In this document: piece after piece, positions 20,956 through 27,637 of the stretch
How positions within the stretch are numbered: position 1 is the first letter of the stretch
Layout: every line of letters begins with the position of its first letter
Translations under genes and position numbers: made by a program
Notes under the pieces: model-generated
The model's database searches: none
Seen by the model: the letters and a program-made list of their open reading frames with translations, nothing else
Told to the model about the DNA's origin: nothing
Assembly (NCBI GenBank): GCA_964454845.1
Contig: CAYVVS010000007.1
Coordinates: 1-31,189 of the forward strand
Direction of reading: 5' to 3'
Length of the DNA stretch: 31,189 nucleotides
Source: GCA-016700035 sp964454845
Lineage (GTDB): Bacteria > Patescibacteriota > Saccharimonadia > CAILAD01 > GCA-016700035

Positions 20956-21770
20956 ACCGTATCCTCAGATTTTTTAGGCTTTTTGGTAGTTTTTCGAACT
21001 GGCTTTTCTGGTGTTTTAGGCTCTACTTTCTGTTGTGCTGGAGTTTGCATCATTGGCAGCATGCTCGCCAAACGAGATCCGGTAAATACTGACGGCGCAG
21101 ATGGCTGCTTCTTATGATGATGTTCGGCGTGCGTTTTCTTTGGCTCAGCTGGTTTTTCTTTTTTTGGGGCTGGCGCGAGTACAGCGGCCGCATGCTTAGA
21201 AGTAATGGTGTGGCGCTTATCGGCAGTACGCGCCAAAGCGGCATTACTCACACCACGAAAACCAATATAAACCAACTCCGCACCGCGGCGCTTTGACTCT
21301 AAAACTGCCGGCATCAAATCACCATCAGACGAAAGTAAAACTAAACGAACATTGTCACCAGATGCTCGAATCATATCGGTAGCAATTGTTACATCAACAC
21401 CTTTTTCCACGAGCACCGGCTCACGATGGCCACACTCTACGCACGGCTTGCCATCACGTACCAATAAATGCCCTGCTTCCACGTACTCTACGTGCTGTGA
21501 TTCTAGCACTTTGCGCCAAGCTTCTGCGTCGGTTGCATACCGCTCCGTGCGTTCCTTCAGCTCTGGCGTTTTATCAATAATGTGAATTTTTGAGGCGTAG
21601 TAACGTATGCTCGCCGTGCGCACACCGGGATCTTGTAATACGTTTTCAAAAAGCTTACGGATATTTACACGTGATAATTCATCGCGATAGCGAATGAGTT
21701 TGCGCGATGCGAGAGAATCACGCAACTGATAGACGAAGTTTTCGCCGTCAATAAAAAAGATTGTTTTCAT
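20952..21770 (-). CDS. NYN/LabA-like PIN-fold ribonuclease
   Basis: The 272-aa protein has an NYN domain (residues ~1-185): FFIDGENF (D8), KGVDVTIATD (D126 and D132) and LLSSDGDLMPAV (D149 and D151) are the acidic residues that bind metal in PIN/NYN nucleases. A small CxxC-H cluster (C110, C113, H115) may bind zinc. The last ~75 residues are low-complexity, rich in Lys, Pro and Ala, probably a disordered RNA-binding tail. It overlaps dnaJ and the upstream membrane-protein gene by ATGA, so a predicted RNase is co-translated with heat-shock chaperones. Confidence 0.88.
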   Translation of the reverse strand: MKTIFFIDGENFVYQLRDSLASRKLIRYRDELSRVNIRKLFENVLQDPGVRTASIRYYASKIHIIDKTPELKERTERYATDAEAWRKVLESQHVEYVEAGHLLVRDGKPCVECGHREPVLVEKGVDVTIATDMIRASGDNVRLVLLSSDGDLMPAVLESKRRGAELVYIGFRGVSNAALARTADKRHTITSKHAAAVLAPAPKKEKPAEPKKTHAEHHHKKQPSAPSVFTGSRLASMLPMMQTPAQQKVEPKTPEKPVRKTTKKPKKSEDTV

Positions 21771-22093
21771 GATTTTTTCTTGTCCTTTGATTTGTCGTTG
21801 AGTCCAATATAGCCTGCCACACCAGCGCCAATAAATGCGATTACGGCCACATCGTAGGGATGATAACGGAGGTACTCAGAGGGCCCAACGCAGGTTACAA
21901 AGCCTTTGCTCTCATCGCGATTTGGCCACCACTGCCAGACAAAATAGACATCGTCCCAACTATTCTGATATGTCGATATCTCATCGCCACTGGCGCACTC
22001 CTGCGACAGCTGCTCGCTCACGGTGATGGTAGCAAAGTACCCCGCCGTGATGAGCAGGCCTATCGCAATAGTGAGTGCAGCAAGTGATTTCAA
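21767..22093 (-). CDS. Small two-helix membrane protein in the dnaK operon
   Basis: This 108-aa protein has an N-terminal helix (LAALTIAIGLLITAGYFATI), an extracellular loop with two Cys (QECASGDE and VTCVG, a possible disulfide) and WQWWPNRDE, a second helix (VAVIAFIGAGVAGYIGL), and a basic end. I do not recognise a family. The start appears to be TTG, 3 nt after the dnaK stop, since no ATG precedes the first helix. Reading is probably coupled to dnaK. It overlaps the NYN gene by ATGA. Confidence 0.7.
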   Translation of the reverse strand: MKSLAALTIAIGLLITAGYFATITVSEQLSQECASGDEISTYQNSWDDVYFVWQWWPNRDESKGFVTCVGPSEYLRYHPYDVAVIAFIGAGVAGYIGLNDKSKDKKKS

Positions 22094-22096
22094 AAG

Positions 22097-24004
22097 CTAT
22101 TTTTTCTCGTCGACGATCTCGCCTTCTACAGCGTCGTCAGACTTATCATCCGCTTTTTTAGCATCTTTGTCAGCCTCTGTAGTCTCACCAGCAGCTTCTT
22201 CCTGCTTATACATCGCTTCACCAACTTTAGTCAGCTTATCGGAAAGATCAGAAGTAAGTTTCTTCAACTCTTCAGCATCGGCATCAGATTCGCCAAGCTT
22301 ATCTTTGAGGGCCTTCACGGCTTCCTCAACGGTCTTCTTGGTATCATCGTCCACTTTACCTTCTGCGTCTTTCAAAGCCTTTTCTGCAGTGTACACCATG
22401 GTATCAGCCTGGTTGCGGGCCTCTACGGATTCTTTCTTCTTCTTATCTTCTTCGGCATGCGCTTCAGCATCAGCTTGCATCTTCTTAATTTCATCATCAG
22501 AAAGATTTGCCGAGTTCTGTATCGTGATGTTCTGCTCTTTATTCGTAGCCTTATCTTTAGCACTTACCGACACAATGCCGTTGGCATCAATCGAATAAGT
22601 TACCTCAATTTGTGGCACGCCACGAGGGGCTGGTGGGATACCGTCTAAAATAAAGCGGCCAAGCACTTTGTTGTCGGTAGCCATCTCACGCTCACCCTGC
22701 AGCACCACAACCTCTACAGAAGGCTGATTATCACTGGCAGTTGAGAATACTTGAGTTTTGCTGGTCGGGATCGTGGTGTTGCGCTCAATCAGTCGAGTCA
22801 TCACGCCACCCATGGTTTCGATACCAAGCGAAAGTGGTGTTACGTCGAGGAGCAGCACATCTTTTACATCACCACCAAGCACGCCGCCCTGAATTGCAGC
22901 ACCAATCGCTACAACTTCGTCTGGGTTCACGCCCTGAAGCAGCTTCTTACCAAAGAATTCTTCAACTTTCTTCTGTACGAGTGGCATGCGGGTCATACCG
23001 CCAACCATAATAATCTCGTTGATGTCTTCTTTCTTGAGGCCAGCATCTTTGAGGGCAGCTTCGCATGGCTTAAGTGAGTTTTCCACCAACTCACCCACTA
23101 GTTCTTCAAGCTTTGCGCGGGTAAGCGTGAGGTTCATGTGCTTAGGGCCAGACGCATCGGCGGTGATGAATGGGATGTTGATTTCCGATTCCTGCGTGGT
23201 AGAAAGTTCAATCTTGGCTTTTTCGGCAGCTTCTTTCAGTCTCTGCATAGCAGCCTTATCGGCCTTGAGATCAATCCCCTGATCCTTGTTAAACTCATCG
23301 ACCAACCAGTTGATAATAGTGTTATCAAAGTCGTCACCACCAAGGTGGGTATCGCCGTTGGTCGATTTTACTTCAAACACACCGTCGCCAAGCTCAAGCA
23401 CGGAAACATCAAACGTACCACCACCAAGGTCGTACACGACAATCTTTTCTTCTTTTTTCTTATCGAGCCCGTATGCCAATGCTGCAGCGGTTGGCTCATT
23501 AATGATGCGCTTTACTTCCAGACCAGCGATTTTACCAGCGTCTTTGGTTGCCTGACGCTGGGCGTCGTTAAAGTAAGCTGGAACGGTAATCACCGCTTCG
23601 GTGACCGGCTGACCTAAATACTTTTCGGCATCGGCCTTAAGTTTTGCCAAAATCATCGCCGAAACTTCTTCTGGGGTGTAATCCTTGTCACCCATGGTAA
23701 CCTTGACGTGTCCGTCAGCCTTCACGATCTTGTACGGCATCAACTCCATGTCGCGCTTAATTTCTGGGTCATCAATGGTGCGTCCAATCAAACGCTTTAC
23801 AGAAAAGATGGTGTTATCTGGGTTCATCACTGCCTGACGCTTCGCAACCTGCCCAACAAGTCGCTCACCGTTTTTATTCACAGCCACAATTGATGGCGTG
23901 GTACGCGCACCTTCAATATTTGTAATCACAGTTGGGTCACTGGCTTCCATAACAGCCATTGCCGAGTTTGTTGTTCCTAGATCAATTCCGATAATCTTGC
24001 TCAT
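22097..24004 (-). CDS. dnaK: Chaperone DnaK (Hsp70)
   Basis: A full-length 635-aa Hsp70: IIGIDLGTTNSAMAV at the start, VITVPAYFNDAQRQATKDAG, VYDLGGGTFDVSVL, IMVGGMTRMPLVQ and the linker DVLLLDVTPLSLGIET before the substrate-binding domain; a charged tail ends DDAVEGEIVDEKK. It folds and protects proteins with GrpE and the J-protein encoded in the same operon. Its start overlaps the grpE stop by one base (TAATG). Confidence 0.99.
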   Translation of the reverse strand: MSKIIGIDLGTTNSAMAVMEASDPTVITNIEGARTTPSIVAVNKNGERLVGQVAKRQAVMNPDNTIFSVKRLIGRTIDDPEIKRDMELMPYKIVKADGHVKVTMGDKDYTPEEVSAMILAKLKADAEKYLGQPVTEAVITVPAYFNDAQRQATKDAGKIAGLEVKRIINEPTAAALAYGLDKKKEEKIVVYDLGGGTFDVSVLELGDGVFEVKSTNGDTHLGGDDFDNTIINWLVDEFNKDQGIDLKADKAAMQRLKEAAEKAKIELSTTQESEINIPFITADASGPKHMNLTLTRAKLEELVGELVENSLKPCEAALKDAGLKKEDINEIIMVGGMTRMPLVQKKVEEFFGKKLLQGVNPDEVVAIGAAIQGGVLGGDVKDVLLLDVTPLSLGIETMGGVMTRLIERNTTIPTSKTQVFSTASDNQPSVEVVVLQGEREMATDNKVLGRFILDGIPPAPRGVPQIEVTYSIDANGIVSVSAKDKATNKEQNITIQNSANLSDDEIKKMQADAEAHAEEDKKKKESVEARNQADTMVYTAEKALKDAEGKVDDDTKKTVEEAVKALKDKLGESDADAEELKKLTSDLSDKLTKVGEAMYKQEEAAGETTEADKDAKKADDKSDDAVEGEIVDEKK

Positions 24005-24564
24005 TACTTTTCTCCTTCTTTCATTACAGTTTCATCAGTTACTTGAGTGGACTGCTCGTCGGGTGGACTCTTTGCGTCTTCGGTGTAATTCTCTTGTCCT
24101 GAGCTCACCCGCACTGTGGCTGGCCGGACCACTTTACCGCCAATCATATAGCCAGGCAGAGTTGTCTCGGTAATTATCCCCTCGGGCTTTTCCGTTTCTA
24201 CATATTCGATGGCTTCATGCTCGGTTGGGTCGAACTGTTGGCCGGTTGGGTCAAACTTTTTCACGCCCATTTCATCCAAAATCTGTTCAAGTTGCGTGCC
24301 AACGTAGCTCATCCCCTGCGCCCAAGCATCATTCTGTAGATGTTCGGGCAAATGTGTGGCTGCGCGATCAAAATTATCTAGTGCCGGGAGTAAATCAGAT
24401 AGCACCGAAAGCTTAGCAGAGCTCATAAGTTCAGCCCGCTCGGCTGCCACACGCTTTTTGTAATTTTCAAAGTCGGCCTGCACACGCTGCAAATCTGCAG
24501 TTAGCTCGGCTACCAGATCTTTTTTCTCCGCCTTTTTAGGTGACTGTTTTGGTAATTTAGACAT
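24004..24564 (-). CDS. grpE: Nucleotide exchange factor GrpE
   Basis: The 186-aa protein has a charged N-terminal coiled coil (LTADLQRVQADFENYKKRVAAERAEL), the DLLPALDNFDRA segment and the C-terminal beta domain (GVKKFDPTGQQFDPTEHEAIEY; TLPGYMIGGKVVRPATVRVS). It releases ADP from DnaK and acts as a thermosensor in other bacteria. It overlaps hrcA by 8 bp and dnaK by 1 bp. Confidence 0.97.
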   Translation of the reverse strand: MSKLPKQSPKKAEKKDLVAELTADLQRVQADFENYKKRVAAERAELMSSAKLSVLSDLLPALDNFDRAATHLPEHLQNDAWAQGMSYVGTQLEQILDEMGVKKFDPTGQQFDPTEHEAIEYVETEKPEGIITETTLPGYMIGGKVVRPATVRVSSGQENYTEDAKSPPDEQSTQVTDETVMKEGEK

Positions 24565-25255
24565 TGAGTACTTCCTCCAATTTCTTTCCTGTCAGCGCCA
24601 CAAGGCTGGTTACTTTTGGATAATCCTGACGCGTTGGCCCCACAACTCCAACATAGCTGCTGGCCGAATATGGGCTTTCAAACTTGGCTACCACCATCGC
24701 CATACCACTCGTGCGTGCAAACGGGTTTTCTTGGCCAATAAACACACCGAGATCATCCTGAAAGCCGGTTGCCAAGAGCCACTCTGAGAGCGCGTCGAGA
24801 TAACGCGCGGCGGCGGCGGCCCGGAGCTGCAAGGCGAATTCTGGCTGCGAGAAAAGTTGATGCAGACCATGGTAATACACCGTATCCGAAAGCGTCGCGA
24901 AGGCCATATTACCGGTCATATCCGATAATGTTTCAGTGGCGATTTTGATGGCGCGGTCAGCTCGATCTTTCAAGGAAGCTACACGTTTTTCCATAGTCTG
25001 GACAGTACGCTGTTTTGGCTCGAGTACAGCCAGGTTATTTACGTAATAGCGATAACCCTTGTCGGTAGGTACGCGTCCAGCCGAAATATGCGGCTGATAA
25101 ATATAGTCGGCACGCTCGAGAGCGGCCATTTCGGCACGGATCGTGGCCGAACTGACATCAAACACCTCACACAACGCATGAGAACTCACCGGCTCAGCGG
25201 TCGCTGAGTACTGATGAACAATTTCCATAAGAATTGCGGCTTGGCGTTCTGTCAT
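24557..25255 (-). CDS. hrcA: Heat-shock repressor HrcA, short form
   Basis: The 232-aa protein has the N-terminal winged helix (MTERQAAILMEIVHQYSATAEPVSSHALCEVFDVSSATIRAEM; YIYQPHISAGRVPTDKGYRYYV) that reads CIRCE, and the C-terminal IGQENPF...MVVAKF...VGVVGPTRQDYPKV GAF-like part. It is about 100 aa shorter than typical HrcA (~340 aa): the middle dimerization insert appears reduced. Two CIRCE operators upstream show that the repressor controls its own operon. No clear Shine-Dalgarno precedes the ATG, despite a long leader. Confidence 0.94.
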   Translation of the reverse strand: MTERQAAILMEIVHQYSATAEPVSSHALCEVFDVSSATIRAEMAALERADYIYQPHISAGRVPTDKGYRYYVNNLAVLEPKQRTVQTMEKRVASLKDRADRAIKIATETLSDMTGNMAFATLSDTVYYHGLHQLFSQPEFALQLRAAAAARYLDALSEWLLATGFQDDLGVFIGQENPFARTSGMAMVVAKFESPYSASSYVGVVGPTRQDYPKVTSLVALTGKKLEEVLNV

Positions 25256-25270
25256 AGTAGTAAATTGGGT

Positions 25271-25359
25271 CGGACAGATTGGATTTCTCTAAAATACGCA
25301 CCTCAACGCTGTTGTCAGAGGGTAGCTTTGTGGTGAATTTTGCAAGAGCAATCTGTCCG
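25271..25359 (-). promoter_or_regulatory. Structured 5' leader of the hrcA operon
   Basis: CGGACAGATTG (25271-25281) and CAATCTGTCCG (25349-25359) form a perfect 11-bp stem enclosing 67 nt, ending about 15 nt before the hrcA start. It lies wholly within the ~145-nt leader expected from the CIRCE promoter. It could be a translation-controlling structure or a stabilising stem; its function is unknown. Confidence 0.5.
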
Positions 25360-25373
25360 CTGCTGCACCCACA

Positions 25374-25400
25374 TTAGCACTAGCAACTTTAGAGTGCTAG
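25374..25400. promoter_or_regulatory. CIRCE operator 1
   Basis: TTAGCACTA-N9-GAGTGCTAG matches the CIRCE consensus (TTAGCACTC-N9-GAGTGCTAA) in 16 of 18 arm positions, and the arms stay complementary at the outer and inner ends apart from one pair each. It sits at the predicted transcription start. Confidence 0.9.
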
Positions 25401-25407
25401 TACTTCA

Positions 25408-25437
25408 ATAGTAGTGCTTTTAGCACTCTCATGTCAA
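25408..25437 (-). promoter_or_regulatory. Promoter of the hrcA-grpE-dnaK-dnaJ operon
   Basis: On the minus strand a perfect TTGACA (25432-25437) and TACTAT (25408-25413) are 18 bp apart. The -35 lies inside CIRCE 2 and the start point falls at CIRCE 1, so HrcA bound to either site would block RNA polymerase. Confidence 0.8.
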
Positions 25438-25446
25438 GAGTGCTAA
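25420..25446. promoter_or_regulatory. CIRCE operator 2 (perfect consensus)
   Basis: TTAGCACTC-N9-GAGTGCTAA matches the CIRCE consensus in every arm position. It covers the -35 hexamer of the operon promoter. Confidence 0.97.
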
Positions 25447-25467
25447 TTCTACTTTTTTAGAGCCCTT

Positions 25468-26133
25468 CTACTGCTTTTGTATGGTTTTAACAATTTTAAG
25501 CGCCTGATCAAACCCGGCTGAAGTAAAGGCTTCACGAGCTCTTCCTGGATTACTCGTCGCATTGGAGGGCAGTAAGTTAATTACTACGTATACTGAACTA
25601 GTCCCAACACCCGACAAAGCTGCTTCTCGAATCTCCTGACCAACCTCAAAGTTTCCACTTGCTACAACAACATCTGTAACATTAGCTTCTGCCGCGCCAG
25701 TATTACGCACATACACTAAATTGGCAGCCTTACCACTATTGAGAGTAATAGGAGATACTTCAACTACAGTGCTTGATGGAAGCAAAGAGTTGGCTGACAA
25801 CGTGACCGAATATACGTCTTGATTTCTCGCCCCAGGCTGTCGAATAATTGCGATCCGACCAGCGCTGGACGCATTGAGCTCTTGCACCTGCCAGTCGGGT
25901 GGACGAGTCAATACGGTGGCTGTTGGACTGTATACATATTGCACCCAATCTTTATATGTATCTTGAGTTTCTTGAGCTTTGACGTCGCCACTAGGCGATG
26001 TTGTTATGGCTGGCGACTGATTAGTTTTATCAGAAGCTGACGGTCGCAAGAAGAAGTATAGAGCCCCACCGATAACAACGATACAGACCAACAAGATACC
26101 AAACACAACAATTCTTGAATTATCTTTTACCAT
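25468..26133 (-). CDS. Membrane-anchored extracytoplasmic protein of unknown function
   Basis: The 221-aa protein has one N-terminal membrane helix (IVVFGILLVCIVVIGGALYFFL), a Ser/Thr/Pro/Gln-rich linker (residues ~33-58) and a folded outer domain with WVQYVYSPTATVLTRPPDWQVQE and an alternating hydrophobic strand pattern. The end (REAFTSAGFDQALKIVKTIQ) is like that of PsbP- or lipoprotein-type domains in which a surface-exposed domain ends in a helix, but I cannot name the family. It follows the ABA4-like gene by 6 nt, so the two are probably co-transcribed. No terminator separates it from the hrcA promoter. Confidence 0.8.
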   Translation of the reverse strand: MVKDNSRIVVFGILLVCIVVIGGALYFFLRPSASDKTNQSPAITTSPSGDVKAQETQDTYKDWVQYVYSPTATVLTRPPDWQVQELNASSAGRIAIIRQPGARNQDVYSVTLSANSLLPSSTVVEVSPITLNSGKAANLVYVRNTGAAEANVTDVVVASGNFEVGQEIREAALSGVGTSSVYVVINLLPSNATSNPGRAREAFTSAGFDQALKIVKTIQKQ

Positions 26134-26139
26134 ATAAAA

Positions 26140-26580
26140 CTACCGCCCTCTCTTCTTGGCATTTCGTTTGCTAGTACTTAATAACAGGTATAACAAGAGA
26201 CCGGCTGGACCAAAAAAGAATGTTAATAAATACGGCAAAATCATAACGCGATGGCGAATTTTGTGTTTTTTCGCGTCTTGCTTCATCCATACGGCCGCCA
26301 CGAGGTCGAATGCCACCAGATGAGTCCAGCCCAGCGCCATCACCCAGGGGTCGGAGAACAACTCGGCCAGACCAAGAAAAGAGTAGTCTTCAAATGGAAC
26401 GGTTGGCAGAACAAATATCAGCAGGAGTACATACACCACCGCTAAAAGCGCCGGGATCACCATGCTATCTACAAGTTTTCTGGTAATTCGGGCATACGGT
26501 GCGACTAAGATAAGCATCCAACCCAAAAGAGCAAGGATATTCACGAGGATAAAAATCGTCTCGGCACTCATACTGCTCAT
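26140..26580 (-). CDS. ABA4-like (DUF4281) integral membrane protein
   Basis: From the ATG at 26580 the protein has 146 aa and four transmembrane helices. IFILVNILALLGWMLILVAP, then DPWVMALGWTHLVAFDLVAAVWMKQDAKKHKIRH and LPYLLTFFFGPAGLLLYLLL match the ABA4-like family, whose plant member is needed for neoxanthin synthesis. The role in bacteria is not settled. A TTG 17 codons upstream would add a non-membrane, Ser-rich leader. The ATG at 26580 is preferred because GACTAT lies 6 nt before it, the leaderless layout seen elsewhere here. It heads a two-gene unit with the membrane-anchored protein. Confidence 0.78.
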   Translation of the reverse strand: MSSMSAETIFILVNILALLGWMLILVAPYARITRKLVDSMVIPALLAVVYVLLLIFVLPTVPFEDYSFLGLAELFSDPWVMALGWTHLVAFDLVAAVWMKQDAKKHKIRHRVMILPYLLTFFFGPAGLLLYLLLSTSKRNAKKRGR

Positions 26581-26624
26581 GCTACCATAGTCTGGTTTTG
26601 TTGACGAATTCCGACAAAAAATGC

Positions 26625-26653
26625 TTGCCAAAACAACCTGAAGCTGATATTAT
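26625..26653 (+). promoter_or_regulatory. Promoter of the CHAP amidase gene
   Basis: TTGCCA (26625-26630) and TATTAT (26648-26653), with an extended TGA before the -10, are 17 bp apart. The predicted start near 26660 gives a ~15-nt leader. Confidence 0.75.
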
Positions 26654-26674
26654 ACCCAATTCCCCTAAAATATC

Positions 26675-27391
26675 ATGAATGTAGCAACATACGAACAACG
26701 AGCAACCCTATCTGCCCACCGTAAGCATCAACGCGTGGTCAGTTCCCCTATGGCACGAAAATTGAGTGCCTACAAACCCCACGCCAAACACCTGCAAGCC
26801 GCACTCATGATTCTATTCTATTTTGCTGCCTTCGCATTTTTCTTTCAGACAAGCCAGGCCGAGTTTGAAGAAAAATCTATGGGTTACCTCAACACCAATC
26901 AGCAAACTAAAAAAACCAGCTCAAACACCCAAGCTACCAATGCACCAAAGAGCAAAACCGAAGTCACTGCTAAAACCCTGTTTGAAGCCCCTGTTCCAAA
27001 CCCAGGGCAGACTGAAGAGCAGAAAGCCAACGCCGGCCTTCCTCCATATAATACCGAGGATGAATCTGCTCCATCCATCGCTCAACAATTCACCTCCAGC
27101 GGATATGCCTATGGCCACTGCACATATTATGTTGCTAAACGCCGTCCCATCCCGCAAAACTGGGGTAACGCCCGTGATTGGCTTACTCGCGCAAAAGCTG
27201 CCGGCTTTGTTACTGGTGTAAATGCTAGACCTGGTGCAATTGCCCAAACTACCACTGGTCGCTGGGGACATGTGGCATACGTCGAAAAAGTCGAAGCTGG
27301 CCGAGTTTACGTATCAGAATACAATTACGTTGGCTGGAATAAACTCAGCTACCGTTGGGCGGATGAGTCCGACTTTAAATATATTTACTAG
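26675..27391 (+). CDS. Membrane-anchored CHAP-domain peptidoglycan amidase
   Basis: The 238-aa protein has a basic cytoplasmic N-terminus, one membrane helix (residues ~41-57), a ~75-residue Thr/Asn/Pro/Gln-rich linker and a C-terminal CHAP domain: GYAYGHCTYYVAKRRPIPQNWGNARDWLTRA (C149), GRWGHVAYVEKVEAGRVYVSEYNYVGW (H199 and E215). CHAP enzymes cleave peptidoglycan at D-Ala-Gly or MurNAc-L-Ala bonds. With the long tether it could act on the cell's own wall or on a host cell in contact; the sequence cannot decide. Confidence 0.93.
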   Translation: MNVATYEQRATLSAHRKHQRVVSSPMARKLSAYKPHAKHLQAALMILFYFAAFAFFFQTSQAEFEEKSMGYLNTNQQTKKTSSNTQATNAPKSKTEVTAKTLFEAPVPNPGQTEEQKANAGLPPYNTEDESAPSIAQQFTSSGYAYGHCTYYVAKRRPIPQNWGNARDWLTRAKAAGFVTGVNARPGAIAQTTTGRWGHVAYVEKVEAGRVYVSEYNYVGWNKLSYRWADESDFKYIY

Positions 27392-27573
27392 TTGTTCGCA
27401 GTCAAACTTGTAGGTGGCTCTGTGGGAATTTGACCGGCTGCGGCTTGATCAATTGTCGTCAGATAGCTTGCCTTAAAGCTATCAAATGCCGTCATTGCCT
27501 TATCAGTATTTTCCCGTACGTAACCATAGTACATAAGTCCAATCGCGAGCAGGAGTACAACTCTCCATCGCAT
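27388..27573 (-). CDS. Small membrane-anchored protein
   Basis: This 61-aa protein has an N-terminal hydrophobic segment (WRVVLLLAIGLMYYGYV) and a ~40-residue polar tail (TAFDSFKASYLTTIDQAAAGQIP). I do not recognise a family. Support for a real gene: an upstream TTGACT-18-CATAGT promoter and normal membrane-anchor composition. It overlaps the convergent CHAP gene by 4 bp. No clear Shine-Dalgarno. Confidence 0.6.
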   Translation of the reverse strand: MRWRVVLLLAIGLMYYGYVRENTDKAMTAFDSFKASYLTTIDQAAAGQIPTEPPTSLTANN

Positions 27574-27596
27574 AGGTAATCTCGCTTTCGCGCCCT

Positions 27597-27626
27597 ACTA
27601 TGCGAGCTTGAGCATTTTTAAGTCAA
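27597..27626 (-). promoter_or_regulatory. Putative promoter of the 61-aa membrane protein
   Basis: On the minus strand TTGACT (27621-27626) and CATAGT (27597-27602) are 18 bp apart. The leader would be ~18-20 nt. Confidence 0.45.
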
Positions 27627-27637
27627 GGTTAAGCGCT

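Noticed and set aside
22023..24173. Several long open frames antisense to dnaK and grpE
   Set aside because: They mirror the codon structure of the highly biased chaperone genes, lack ribosome sites and resemble no protein family.
26581..26631. TTG-initiated N-terminal extension of the ABA4-like protein
   Set aside because: The extension is Ser-rich and non-membrane, has no ribosome binding site, and overlaps the intergenic promoter zone. The ATG at 26580 fits the family start.
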